64,000 nt of DNA from Todiramphus chloris collaris (Eukaryota; Chordata; Aves; Coraciiformes; Alcedinidae). Numbering within the stretch: the stretch's first letter is position 1; each line of letters opens with the position of its first letter. The stretch lies in the NCBI GenBank assembly GCA_025345505.1, contig JANVCC010000027.1, forward strand, positions 1,625,847 to 1,689,846, in the 5' to 3' direction. The notes under the pieces were generated by a model, which worked only from the letters and a program-made list of their open reading frames with translations, had not been told where the DNA came from and made no database searches. The translations under genes and the position numbers were made by a program. Below are positions 1 through 30,670 of this stretch, in pieces.

Positions 1-6000
<6,000 letters not shown>

Positions 6001-6335
6001 TAAATTGTTTTTAGAGAAATGCAAACAAGTGAGCTGGAGGGGTAAGAAACACGGGCTTCCCAGTCTTCCCGAGGCTACCGTTGGCCCCTTGTTTTGAATT
6101 CCCTGTGTGTCTGCAAGACTGTTACAGGCGTGAGACAAATTAAAACTGGGTTCTTCTTTCAGATGATCTCATTATCGCTTGAAAAATGGTTGATTTATGC
6201 AGTCATTGAAAAATGAACCAGCCAGACCCTCTCTGGCAAGTTATAGATGTTACTTGCATGTTTCAGTGGTGGTTTTCTTACTGTGGAAAGTATGATGGTG
6301 TAAAGCCTCCTCAAATTTCCCAACATAGCTGTTGT

Positions 6336-6560
6336 GCTTCAAGCTGAAGCATTTGAAGAGGATTACTTAGCTAAGGTGCAGTCTGGGTCCTTGAAATGTT
6401 AACTTCTTGTTGTTCTTTAAGCTGAAGTGTTTGAAGAGGATGACTTTGCTTTGGTGCAGTCTGAGTCCTTGAATGTTAACTTCTTGTTGGTCTTTAAGCT
6501 GAAGTGTTTGAAGAGGATGACTCGGCGTAGTTACGTTCTGGGTCCTCGAATGTTAAATTG
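6336..6560. repeat. Three-copy 77-78 bp tandem repeat
   Basis: The word aagctgaag starts at 6341, 6419 and 6496, and each copy continues through a similar series (tttgaagaggat, gtgcagtctg, tccttgaatgttaa). The periods are 78 and 77 bp. Copy 3 is the most diverged and is cut short near 6560. This is an imperfect minisatellite in CUL3 intron 3; no transposon family is recognised. Confidence 0.9.
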
Positions 6561-8709
6561 GAATTGAATCCTTCCGTGTTCATACACAGCTTGGGTACAA
6601 GGTGAAGCAGTGGCCGTAGATCAGAGCATGATCTGTGGTTGCGTGGTGGTGATTTAGAAAAAAGTACCTGAGACCTACTGAAAAAGGCCTTTTTGAAGAG
6701 GGAGGACCTTACCTTCTTGTGCGTGAATTGTGTGGTGCTTTAGGTAGCTGGTGTATGTTTAAATTCCCAGCATGGTGGGCATGCTCTGAGGAGGCAGGAG
6801 AGTCTTATTTTTGCACAGCTTCTAGCCAAAGCCTTTTACTTCAGAAGGAGAAGTATGTGTTGAGACAGTGGGGTGGGTGTTATGTTAAATCTTTTCTTTT
6901 TTTTTTTTTCCCCAAATATCACACTGAAGTATTAGACAGTAAAAGACATGTAATGGTAGCGGGGTGTTTAATTTTTTGTCAAGAAAGATGCTGAGTGAGA
7001 TCATATTCGATCTGCTGAACAACTGGAGAAGATCTTGTGCCATGAAATGGAACCTGTTTGTATTAGCTGGGAAGAAATCCTGCTTGGTTAATAAGCTACT
7101 AGAAGAATTTGGGGTAATTATTGTAGCCACATAGCTACAATTTTTTATTATTTTGTTTTAAATTGATTTACTGGCTTTTCGTCTTGAGGCTTTTGTGTGT
7201 GGTTGTTGATTTGGGTTTTTACTGTGTAAAGACTGCGTAGCTAAAGATAAGAGGGATGGATAAACTGCCTTCAGTAGCACTTAATGATCTGTGTATCTTA
7301 CCTTGCCAAAAAGAAGATTGAGAGATTATTTTGCAGATGGTCTATCTTTGCTGTGAGATCTCTGATCTGGCTGTGAAGGACAAATGCAGCTGGCAGCAAT
7401 TGATTTGTATCTGGTCACCTTCAAGAATAGATAACAGTTGGAATAATCTACTGAAGCTAGTGGTAAATGTTCAGAAAAGGTAGGAGTTGGAATGCAGAGC
7501 TTTCTAGAGGAGTAGCTGTTGTGTTTCAGACAAATCTTGTGCATTATTTCAGTAGAGGAGGGGCTGTGGATGGTCAGAGGGGAGAAAGGAAGCATTAGCT
7601 GCTGCTCTTAAATTCAGTAAATCTTTGATCCCTTAAACAGCATCAGTGAAAGCTGTCTTAGCACTTCCTGGGTTTGAGGACCAAGAAGGGAGTCCTCTCT
7701 TGGAGGAAACGCTTCAGTCAGCACTTGCGGGGGAGAGAAAAGTTGTTTCCTACATGGTTTTTGTGCTCGGGAGAGCAGTGCCTTGACTTTGGTTTGAAGC
7801 TTGCGAGTGCTGTTAGAGCAGACATCTAGCCTGCTCTTTTCCCCCAGAATGCCAGAAGACTGAGACCTGCAGCATTCCTACAAGTGCAAATTGGCCTTCA
7901 TTGGCCCATATTTTAGATTGGGAACAGAATAATAAATGATTACATTTGAATACCTCTGGAATACAGAGTCTTGTGTGTGCTGTTTGACAGTCCCTAATTA
8001 TTTCAAGTGGGTGTTCACTTGAAACCTCCACTTGACTAATGATTTGCCTCCCATAGGCTTTTTTCCTTGTACCAAAATGAGCCCCAAAGAAAAGACACAT
8101 TTACAATAAAATAGGTTTATAGTAAAATAATAAAAATAGACTTACATTTTCTCTTTTTTTTTTTTTTTCAAAATACATAAACTTGTCAAACTTTAGGAGC
8201 ACTGATGTCTGTTAAACTTCTATAACGTAACAATGGTTTTTATGATTATACATTTAATCTTTATTAGATAGAACTATCTAATGCAAGGCGCTGACACAAC
8301 AGGCAGACTCCCTCCTTTTCTTTGACTCGGAGGGACATAAGAGAAATTGTCATTAGAAAACACATGCTTTTGATTACAAATTCAAGTCTAAGCTGTGGTT
8401 TAAAACAGGACTAGCCTCAAATATTTGCTGTTTCACCTTTGTCCTTGGCATGTCCTGTGGAGTCAAATGTAAGTCTGTTCATTGGAAAAGAGACAGAGCA
8501 AGAAACTTACACTCTCGAGTGTGTGACTGCTCAAAAAGCTTGGTAAAGCTGCTGGTAAAAATATTTTTATCTTCAAAAAAACCCAAACACGATAGAAACT
8601 CCATCGCCAAGCGTTGTTAATTAACATGTTTGTGTTCTACCAGTTAACTATATGCAGTTACAGTATGTTTGTAACTAAAGGATAACCCAACCCTTCTCCT
8701 CTTTTGTAG

Positions 8710-8787
8710 GATGATCCAATTACTTACCCATCAGTTTCAGGAAATGTACATCTTGGCACCCAACAAGGCAGTCTGATGTCAGCGAAA
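8710..8787 (+). CDS. CUL3: Candidate alternative cassette exon of CUL3 (26 codons)
   Basis: A pyrimidine-rich acceptor (cccttctcctcttttgtag) is followed by 78 nt with no stop in the CUL3 frame, then AAA|gtaaag. The same gtaaag donor is used by exons 9 and 12. The segment starts and ends in phase 0 between two phase-0 exons, so inclusion would add 26 residues (beginning DDPITYPSVSG) between M126 and D127. I do not know this segment from any described cullin-3 isoform. It may be a chance splice-site pair; only the position, phase and splice sites are directly seen. Confidence 0.35.
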
Positions 8788-9347
8788 GTAAAGCTTTTAA
8801 CATCCTCTTGAATTCTGATTTCAGTCTCTTAAATGTCTCACTTCAGCCTAGTGATTGTACATCTTAAGCTAAACTCTTATCAGGTTTCACACCAGGTTTG
8901 TTTTCCAGCTCGTTTTCACGCGTTTTAGCTCCCATATGACCTAAGTCAACACAAACAACTCTCCAACCCTCCTTAATCTCTGTCCTCTGTTTAGTTTGGC
9001 TTCTAAAATAAAGATTAATTCCCATAGATCTTTATTAGAAAGGTGTCTGTTGTGTACAGTGGGCTTGGTGCACTGTTATGATTCTTGCTGTTTGAGGTTT
9101 ATGGCAGGAATTCACTTTGCCTGCAGAACCTCTTCCCCAAGAGATGTGTAAAGCTTGACGTATATTGCTGCATTTCAGACGCAGCCTATTTACTTGGTCT
9201 CTTTGGGTCACAGCTGGTGCCCGGTAAGTCTGCTTGGTTTCAGGACCTTTGTATAATGTAGTTCTAGCGGGAGGTTTTGTAGCCTGGAGTTGCACACTGC
9301 AGGCAAGCCTGACTTTCTTGAGATGCTCCCGTTTCCACAAGGGAATT

Positions 9348-9615
9348 TCATAGAATCATAGAATTGTCAGGGTTGGAAGGGACCTTAAAGATCATCCATT
9401 TCCAACCCCCCTGCCATGGGCAGGGACACCTCCCACTAGAGCAGGTTGCTCAGAGCTCCATCCAGCCTGGGCTTAAACACTTCCAAGGATGGGGCTTCCA
9501 CCACCTCTCTGGGCAACCTGTTCCAGGGTCTCACCACCCTCGTGGTGAAGAAATTCTTCCTAATGTCTAAAAATTCTTCCTGATGTCTAAGTCTAATGTC
9601 CTAATTTCAAGTTCA
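9348..9615 (-). mobile_element. CR1 LINE 3' fragment, antisense
   Basis: It opens with tcatagaatcatagaat, the reverse complement of the CR1 3' terminal repeat, followed by the typical gggttggaagggacc and atcatccatttccaacc blocks. It runs to about 9600, where a short local duplication (aaattcttcctaatgtcta / aaattcttcctgatgtcta) is seen. It lies in CUL3 intron 3. Confidence 0.92.
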
Positions 9616-11712
9616 CGTCGCTCCTCTGCATTTTGTGGTACACATGCACTAGATCTCCTTCTCCTCCTCCTGTTGTTTTATGTGCTTCGGGTGCAGTAAC
9701 CAGTACCAGAGCAGATCTGATACTCTCTGTAAATCCACGCTCTGTCTCCAGCAGTGAAGTCACGTCCTAAGTAGCATCTTCGCTAAGTTGGGTAAGGTTG
9801 AAGGAGTAAAGTAATGTACCGCATGTGGGCAGGTCTGAAATCCGGTCTGGCTTACGGCCACAGTGCAAGTGTGCGTACCTACAACAGGTTTTACTCAGCT
9901 GCTGCGTGGACCGAGGAGCAGTGGAGGTGCAGTTGTTGAGTCTTTCTCTTCAGGCTCCAGGAGCGTGCCTGAAGGCCATGGCATCCAGGAGGTGCATCTG
10001 TGCAGAGCTGGGCAGAATGCGGCTGGTGGTGGGGTACGGTCAGTAACTTGCTGGAGTTGAGATCAGAATTACACTGCAGTGTGAGCAGCGCTGTCATTTA
10101 GGAATAATTGCTGTCTGAAACTCCACCCTTGTCTCCTGAGAGTTCCTCTTGCCTTTGAGCACCTGCTGCTGCTCCCCGCGGGAAGTGATTGCTGCTCAGT
10201 AGCATGTAACCTTGTCAGTCAAACCTGTTCCCAAATGGGGTTTCCTGGCTCTAAGACTTGGGTTTGGTTTTGGTCTTTTTTTTAGCTTGGCAGTGAACAG
10301 TAAAAGCGATCAGTTACCAAGGGTAAGCAAATGAGGAGTATCAGGAACATGAATGCTGCTGCTGTATGTTGGGTTCTGCAGAGTGGTCTGGCTCCCTGAA
10401 GAGGCACTGCTCTTGCACCGAGAAGAGTTCCCAGCGCGGTGACGATTTGATTTGGTTGCATAATGGCAGAAGCTCTGCAGATGAGTCACCACCGTGGCTT
10501 TAATCCACTTCGATACCCGGCTGCCTGGGCTTCAGAGGCCTGAATGTTCTCTGGAAATCAGAAATATATTCTGTTCTCCTGAAGTTACAGAGAATATGCT
10601 TCTAAATATTTTTTTTTCTTTCATCTCTTTGAAAGTGTTTTTTAAGCGTGTCAGAATCTCATTTACTGCTGGATATGAAGTGAATCCACTCATTTCTCTG
10701 CTAGTAGCTTCATTAATAGTCTTCCTTCTCTGGAGACATGGTAGGTTTTGGGGAGAGGAACTGGAAAGGGGAGATGCCTTTTCGGAGCGTTTCTGCAGGC
10801 AGCGGTAAGAAACCAGGGGTGTCGGTCAGCTCCGTGCAGCCGTGTTTGGGCTGCACATCTTTGGAATACACTTCTGAGCAACAGCCTGGATTTGTGAACG
10901 TGGATAGTGTGGGGCTGCTGTCCAGCTGAGGATCTTGGTCCTTCCTATAGACCGGTGTTGTGTAGGGAGATAGACTTTAAACCCATATCAAAACATAAAA
11001 GTTGTTCTTTCTTCTCCCTCTTTGCGTTTTTCATGGGGGGTGTGTGTGACTTCAATGGAACATAACAAGGTTTCAAGATACTTGCTCAAATTGAATGAAA
11101 GTGAATTTTTTTTGGGTGGGGTGGGAGTTCATGAGAAGTCCTTACGTACAATTTTGCAGTACCAATCCTTCAACCTTTTGGTTGTAACTATCTCATTTTT
11201 GACTTTACTGTATCTTCTGTTCATCTGTTGCTGCTACTTCAGGAATTTTCACCAAATATTGAGGGGGAACTGTCTGTCCAAAAGGAGTGGTAGGAACATG
11301 CACAAGAGATGGGGAAAAACTAACTAATTTTTCTTAAAGAACAAAAAGGGGCGAGTGGAAGGGGATTGGGTAGACAAGTGAAACCTCTTCTAGATTGTGC
11401 CATGAGTTTTGTCAGTATCTGGGGATTCCCTTCTCCTCCCACTAATAAGTGGCAAGGCTGTAGATGTGCTCCGGGATGCTTTAGCCAGCAACTCTGGGCT
11501 TGCACTCCCAAGCAAAGGAGTTTTTCCTGTGTCAAGGAAGTTTTGGAAAATTGATTTTTGAATTTTGAAGGGGATTGATAATTTCTTTTTATGAAGAAAG
11601 GCGAGAAGATGCATTTTTATTATTTCTGTAGACTGGCAACATAACCCATCTCTGGCAATTGGGAGTAGTACGGGTGTGCTGATTTTTACAATGTCCATCG
11701 CCTCTGTTGTAG

Positions 11713-19376
<7,664 letters not shown>

Positions 19377-20196
19377 TAAAATTACAAATAAATTTAGAGA
19401 AATAAAAGGCACAAGGAGATCTCCAGATGGTGTGTGGCTTGTCCCCCTGTCTGTGAAGCAGTGTAGCTACTTCTGGCAGATACCCCCTCAAAGAAAAACA
19501 AGAGGTTGGAATAGATTCTGCAGCTCCCTTCCTTTGAAACCTTAAACATAATTTCTTTAAATATGTTTCTAGTTTGGAAATTTATTCTCAGTATTATTTC
19601 TTTAGAAAATTAACTCACTTGGGTAGCAGAAGCAGTTTCTTTGCTTCTTTTTACTGCTTTCACCTATCTGAGGACTATTGCCACATCTGTCTCTTCTAGC
19701 TTGAGTGCAACTGTTTCCTTCAGCCTTCGCTTCTTGCATGAAATCTTGTGAGGTGCAGCACCTGAACTGGACAGGATGGTTCAGCTGAGGCTTCAGTGGC
19801 TCAGAGCTGAATATTATTGCAGGTGTCTTACGCTTTGGGAATCAAATAGAAGATTCTGTTTGCTTATAAAAGGAGCAACCATTTTATTTGTGGTGACACT
19901 AGACAGGCTTTGCAAAACAAAACTCACCCTTTCAAAGCTTTCATTCCGAGCTAACTTTTTATACTCCCTAATACTGGTTTCCACCTGTGATTCAAAAAAA
20001 GAAAACAAAAACAAGCATACAAAAAACCAAACAAACCCTAAACAAAACAAAAAAAAATACCCACAAAACACCAAAAAAAGCCTAACAAACCTTAAAACTT
20101 AACCAGAAACTTCTGTATTTATCCAGGCCTTCTACCCATCCATCATCTCCCTTCTCCCTCCCAATTGCTTTTCCATTTCTTTCTCTGCTCTAGTGA

Positions 20197-20457
<261 letters not shown>

Positions 20458-21390
20458 TAATGAATGTGGTTCCTTCTGTTTTTTACTTAAGGGAGGATAC
20501 CGTAACGTCTTTAATTGCTGCAAAATGCAGCTTTGATTTTACAACCCCAACAAAAAATGCAAAAGGCTTTTCTGAATAATTCTGAGAAAGAAGGAAATAC
20601 TGAAGAACATCTGTGATAAGAGAGCAATCTAGAAAACAAAACTTCTTTTTTTCCCCCAAAAAAATTTATTAAGAGTTCCTAAATAAAAGAACAACTCCTG
20701 TTATCTAGTGACTAGATTTGAAGACATCTTAGATTTTCATCCTAGATTTTCTGTTATTCACAGTAGAGTTTTATTGCATGAGTTGTTTTTTAATTGCTTC
20801 CATCTGCAGACTACTGATAATGCTCAAATCTTTTTTAAGTAGTTTGAGATTGAGATTGATTAGGGGAAGGAGGAAAAAAGAAAAACGATCCTCATATCAG
20901 TGTCTGGAAACACATTTTCCTTAGTTGGTTCAATTTACTGATAAAATAGGCCACGAGATGAAGAAGAAATTAAAGCCTAAAGGTGAGCAGTCCTTGAAGC
21001 AAGTTCTAATGCAGCTTCTTCTGAAGTTGTGTGATAAATGGCCAGGGAAATTCCAAAACAGAGTGATTTGATCCCCAAATCAAACTTTACTGTTGCTCAT
21101 TTTTGAGTTTCATGTTCTGTCAGTGAGCGAAGCCAGTTTGCATCAGATTTCTCCAGATTATCAGTATTCATTCCAAATTACTGGTATTAAATTCCTTTCC
21201 AATTACCATCCTTTTCAAGGAAAGGAAGTTTTGATATGTGTAGGGTTATATCCTTATAATTTCTGAAGGTAATGTGAATGGGAATGTCAGATACAACACT
21301 TTTGTGGAATGTATAAACTAACTCTCAGTCTCGCAGTTCCCATATCGGAAGCCTGTGTTCTCACAGAAGTTATTTGTTGTGGTTTTTTAG

Positions 21391-21498
21391 ACTGAATGTG
21401 GCTGTCAGTTCACGTCTAAACTGGAAGGAATGTTCAGGGACATGAGCATCTCGAACACAACGATGGATGAGTTCAGGCAGCATCTTCAGGCGACCGGG
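21391..21498 (+). CDS. CUL3: CUL3 exon 10 (residues T460-G495)
   Basis: 36 whole codons beginning [15 protein letters not shown] and ending HLQATG, with acceptor ggttttttag and donor GGG|gtaaga. Part of the cullin homology domain. Confidence 0.97.
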
Positions 21499-22220
21499 GT
21501 AAGAGTTTGGGGGGGCGATTCCGGTGTGCTCGTCCTTTCACTGTGGCACAAACCCAAGACACTTACCAAGGCTTGTGGTTTCGAATCCGTGAGGACATGT
21601 GTGTGGAAAGGAGGGCTTTGTCACCACACTTGGGTCATGTTTCTTCTCTTACAAACTGTGTTGAGTACTTCCCAAAATAGACAAGTCAGTTGGAAGTGCA
21701 GCCGGCGCCATGCGGTCGGCAGGGGGCGGGCGGACCCTTCCCTTTGCTTTGGGCTCTTCCCTCTTTTGGCTGGAGGGAGAAAACTGTTGAACCTTTATTA
21801 TTTTTTAAGGTGGTTGTCAAATGAACTCGTTTTCTATGTCTGAACGGCTGCTGGAATTTCTCTTGCGAGCCTCCCAAGCATTTATAGCACAGCTCTTCAG
21901 CTGCAGAATGTTTATGGTGGTGACTGTCTTCAGGAAAAGCTCCCAGTGCTCTAACATCAAATATTCAGTATTTACTCTCTGCTCCCAGTGATTTTGAAAC
22001 TGATATGTTTAGCAACCTGCCTTTACTGTATGTCATCAAAAAACCTGTTTAGGAAGAATTACAACGTTGTTACAGTTTTCTGATGGCAGATGTTTCATTC
22101 TGGGTTAAGACTTTGTTTTATTTTATACTCTCTTAAATGCCAGAGGGGAGGTAATGTGGAGGATTTTTGCTATACTGTCTACTCTTAGAGTGATTAGTTC
22201 ATTCATCTGGCTTCGTAAAA

Positions 22221-22318
22221 GTAATATTTATAGATAATATTTATAGTTGATATATAGTTGTAGATAACAATAGATATGGATAATATAGATAACAATAGAT
22301 AAGGATAATATTTATAGT
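22221..22318. repeat. AT-rich short tandem repeat
   Basis: Repeated tagataa and ataatattta words (for example aacaatagata twice at about 22266 and 22291) form a degenerate AT-rich tandem block in CUL3 intron 10. Confidence 0.7.
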
Positions 22319-22429
22319 CTGTTTCTTCCTTAGTCTCTGAAAATTCTCTCTCTTCTACACTGATACAGAAAAAAACTGAACTGCGATCCCATTTTAAAAC
22401 AGTGGGTGATTTCTTCTGATTGTCCTTAG

Positions 22430-22579
<150 letters not shown>

Positions 22580-22881
22580 TAGAGGTTTTCAGAAGAAACT
22601 TGTTCAACTTAACTTACAGATACGTGTTACCGTTAAAGATGGTCAAGTGCCTTTGCTCTTCCACAACTCCCACAGAAACCAGAGAATGTAATAGGACTAT
22701 TGCATTATGAGGCTTGAGGTTTGGGGAGCTTCTAAGTAGAATTCTAACAAGAGTTAATCATTTGGAAAAGCAAAAGTTAGAATTTCAGAAGATTGTCCTT
22801 AACAGCTATGAAAAGTCTGTGTAGCTGCTTAAAGCAATTTCCTCTTAATACATCTAAGATTTTGATTCAATTATATTTCAG

Positions 22882-22978
22882 ATTTTATTTAGCCAAACAC
22901 AGTGGGCGACAGCTGACACTCCAGCATCATATGGGCTCTGCAGATCTCAATGCCACTTTCTACGGGCCTGTTAAAAAG
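22882..22978 (+). CDS. CUL3: CUL3 exon 12 (residues R537-K569)
   Basis: 97 nt: the last base of R537, then 32 codons beginning [18 protein letters not shown] and ending FYGPVKK, with acceptor atatttcag and donor AAG|gtaaag. It is in the RBX1-docking part of the cullin homology domain. Confidence 0.97.
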
Positions 22979-23854
22979 GTAAAGTATCGAGGTGATGAAA
23001 ATCTTCTATCTTCTTATGGAAAAAAAAAAAGCAAATGCACGTTTGTAATGACCTCCGAATATTGTAAAATAAAAGCTTACCCAGTGATAGTGTAAGAATA
23101 AGATGCCTTACACAAAATCTATCCTCTGATGCTTCCTTTGTAGCAGTTCTCCTTTGGCTTCCCCCCCCAGCTCTAAATCTAATCTGAATGCATCGCTCAG
23201 CGTCATCTCTCTGTCACCTCGTAGAAAAGTGGTAATTTTGGTCTTGAAGGGACCTCGGTGGTTTCAGTGCTTTGGATTTTTTTTGACAGTGAATCAGTCA
23301 AAACTGAGAGGACACTTACTTCTCTTCATTTTATTTATTTTAACCTGAAAAAGTGTCATTAAGCTAAGTTTAGGCTGCTTTTCATATGGAGAGTTCGAAC
23401 AACATCGACAACGTCTTTTCACACGTGAGAGTCTTAGTTTGTAGAAGTACAATGCTTAATATTTACCTAAACAAGAAAATAATTCATTAGTGATTTAGAC
23501 CAGTTCTAAAATGCTAAGCTAAGAAGTAGTAATGGCTTGGGAAGAGGCAAGGCAATGCAAAATGAAACCAGAATCTTTATAAGACAAGATATTAATAATG
23601 TGCATTGGTGAGGATGTCAAAATTGTATTACTCTAGGATAAATATTTTGATAATTTTAAAGGTAAGAAAAAAAAAACAAACCTGGAGGGTGGGCAAGTAG
23701 TGAAGCAGAGGCCAGAGAGGTGGGAGATGCTGTCCTGTCACTTGGATAGGCTGATCTCCCAGATAATTCTTCCATCGTGTAACTTTCATCTGCAATGAGG
23801 GAAAATATTTTGCAGTGGCAATAATCTAATAGTGGTTTTGTAACTTGAAAATAG

Positions 23855-29751
<5,897 letters not shown>

Positions 29752-30033
29752 AATGCGTTCAGAAAATTTGATTTATTCTTGGACTGTACTCTTCGCATGA
29801 ACTCGGAAGTTCTTTTAAATCATTAATATTAAGACGACCATCTCTTCTCTTAAATTACATGTTCTAGACCGTTCAGATCAAGCCTTTTACTCCTTTTGAG
29901 AGTTTTCAACATCGATTGATTGAGCTTCAGGCTTTTCAACGTTATCCCTGTAGAGATCATCCTTACAATTCTTCGGGAAAATGTGAATGTGCCGCGTTTG
30001 TTTTCAATACTGTATGAAAACAGGAGAAAAAAA

Positions 30034-30058
30034 AATAAAATAAATAAAAAATAAATAA
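30034..30058 (+). terminator. CUL3: CUL3 proximal poly(A) signal cluster
   Basis: Overlapping AATAAA words at 30034, 30039 and beyond, within an A-rich tract about 285 nt after the stop. A GU-richer stretch (gttgatgtaaatgtgtttctgtagtg) follows near 30149. It could give a short 3' UTR form. Confidence 0.45.
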
Positions 30059-30635
30059 AAACAAATTTAGAAAATACAGCTCATTTAAAGAAAAAAAATA
30101 ATAAAAAAAAATAAAATTGTTGGAATTTCATTTCCCCAGATCTTCAGTGTTGATGTAAATGTGTTTCTGTAGTGTCGCTTTAGCACTTCGCGCATTGTAT
30201 GAGTTGGGTTTAAAAGAAACCACGACTGGTGAGGCAAAATTCCCAGTTCTATTGCTCTGCTTCAACTGTTTCTTTAACTAGCCACAGTTAATTTAAATAC
30301 TGGGTAATTTTTTTTTTGAAGACCTGAGAAGACAACTTGAGCGTGTTTCACTCTTCCAGCTGCACTCACTGTTCCAACAACATCAGTCAGGAACCTTCTG
30401 GGGGCTCAGAAAAGACCGTAATAGTTTTGACTTTCCCTTCTGTAATTTGAGTTCTTCTAAATTAAACTCTATATTGATTAGGTTTGTTCTGGTTTCTTCA
30501 TAGGAAAAAATAAAAAAAAAAAAAAAAAGGAAAAGATTTTAGTGTGTATAAACTGTATAATAATTTTTGCTGTTGTACTCACTGCTGATGGTGGATTGTA
30601 CAGGGCGATGTTTTTATTTCACTAAATGTAGACGA

Positions 30636-30652
30636 AATAAATTTAAAATAAA
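30636..30652 (+). terminator. CUL3: CUL3 candidate distal poly(A) signals
   Basis: Two AATAAA hexamers, at 30636 and 30647, lie about 890 nt after the stop. A GU-containing stretch (ctagtgtgtcagag) follows near 30681. A further AATAAA is at 30868-30873. Which is used cannot be told from sequence. Confidence 0.5.
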
Positions 30653-30670
30653 TGGATTTAGTGTACACAA

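Larger units (their letters stand above)
29752..30670 (+). other. CUL3: CUL3 3' UTR (probable main form)
   Basis: It extends from the stop to the paired poly(A) signals at 30636-30652. It contains an extremely A-rich stretch (about 30025-30115) with several AATAAA words and a poly-A run near 30508. Mammalian CUL3 has a longer 3' UTR, so downstream sites may also be used. The end point is inferred, not observed. Confidence 0.6.
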
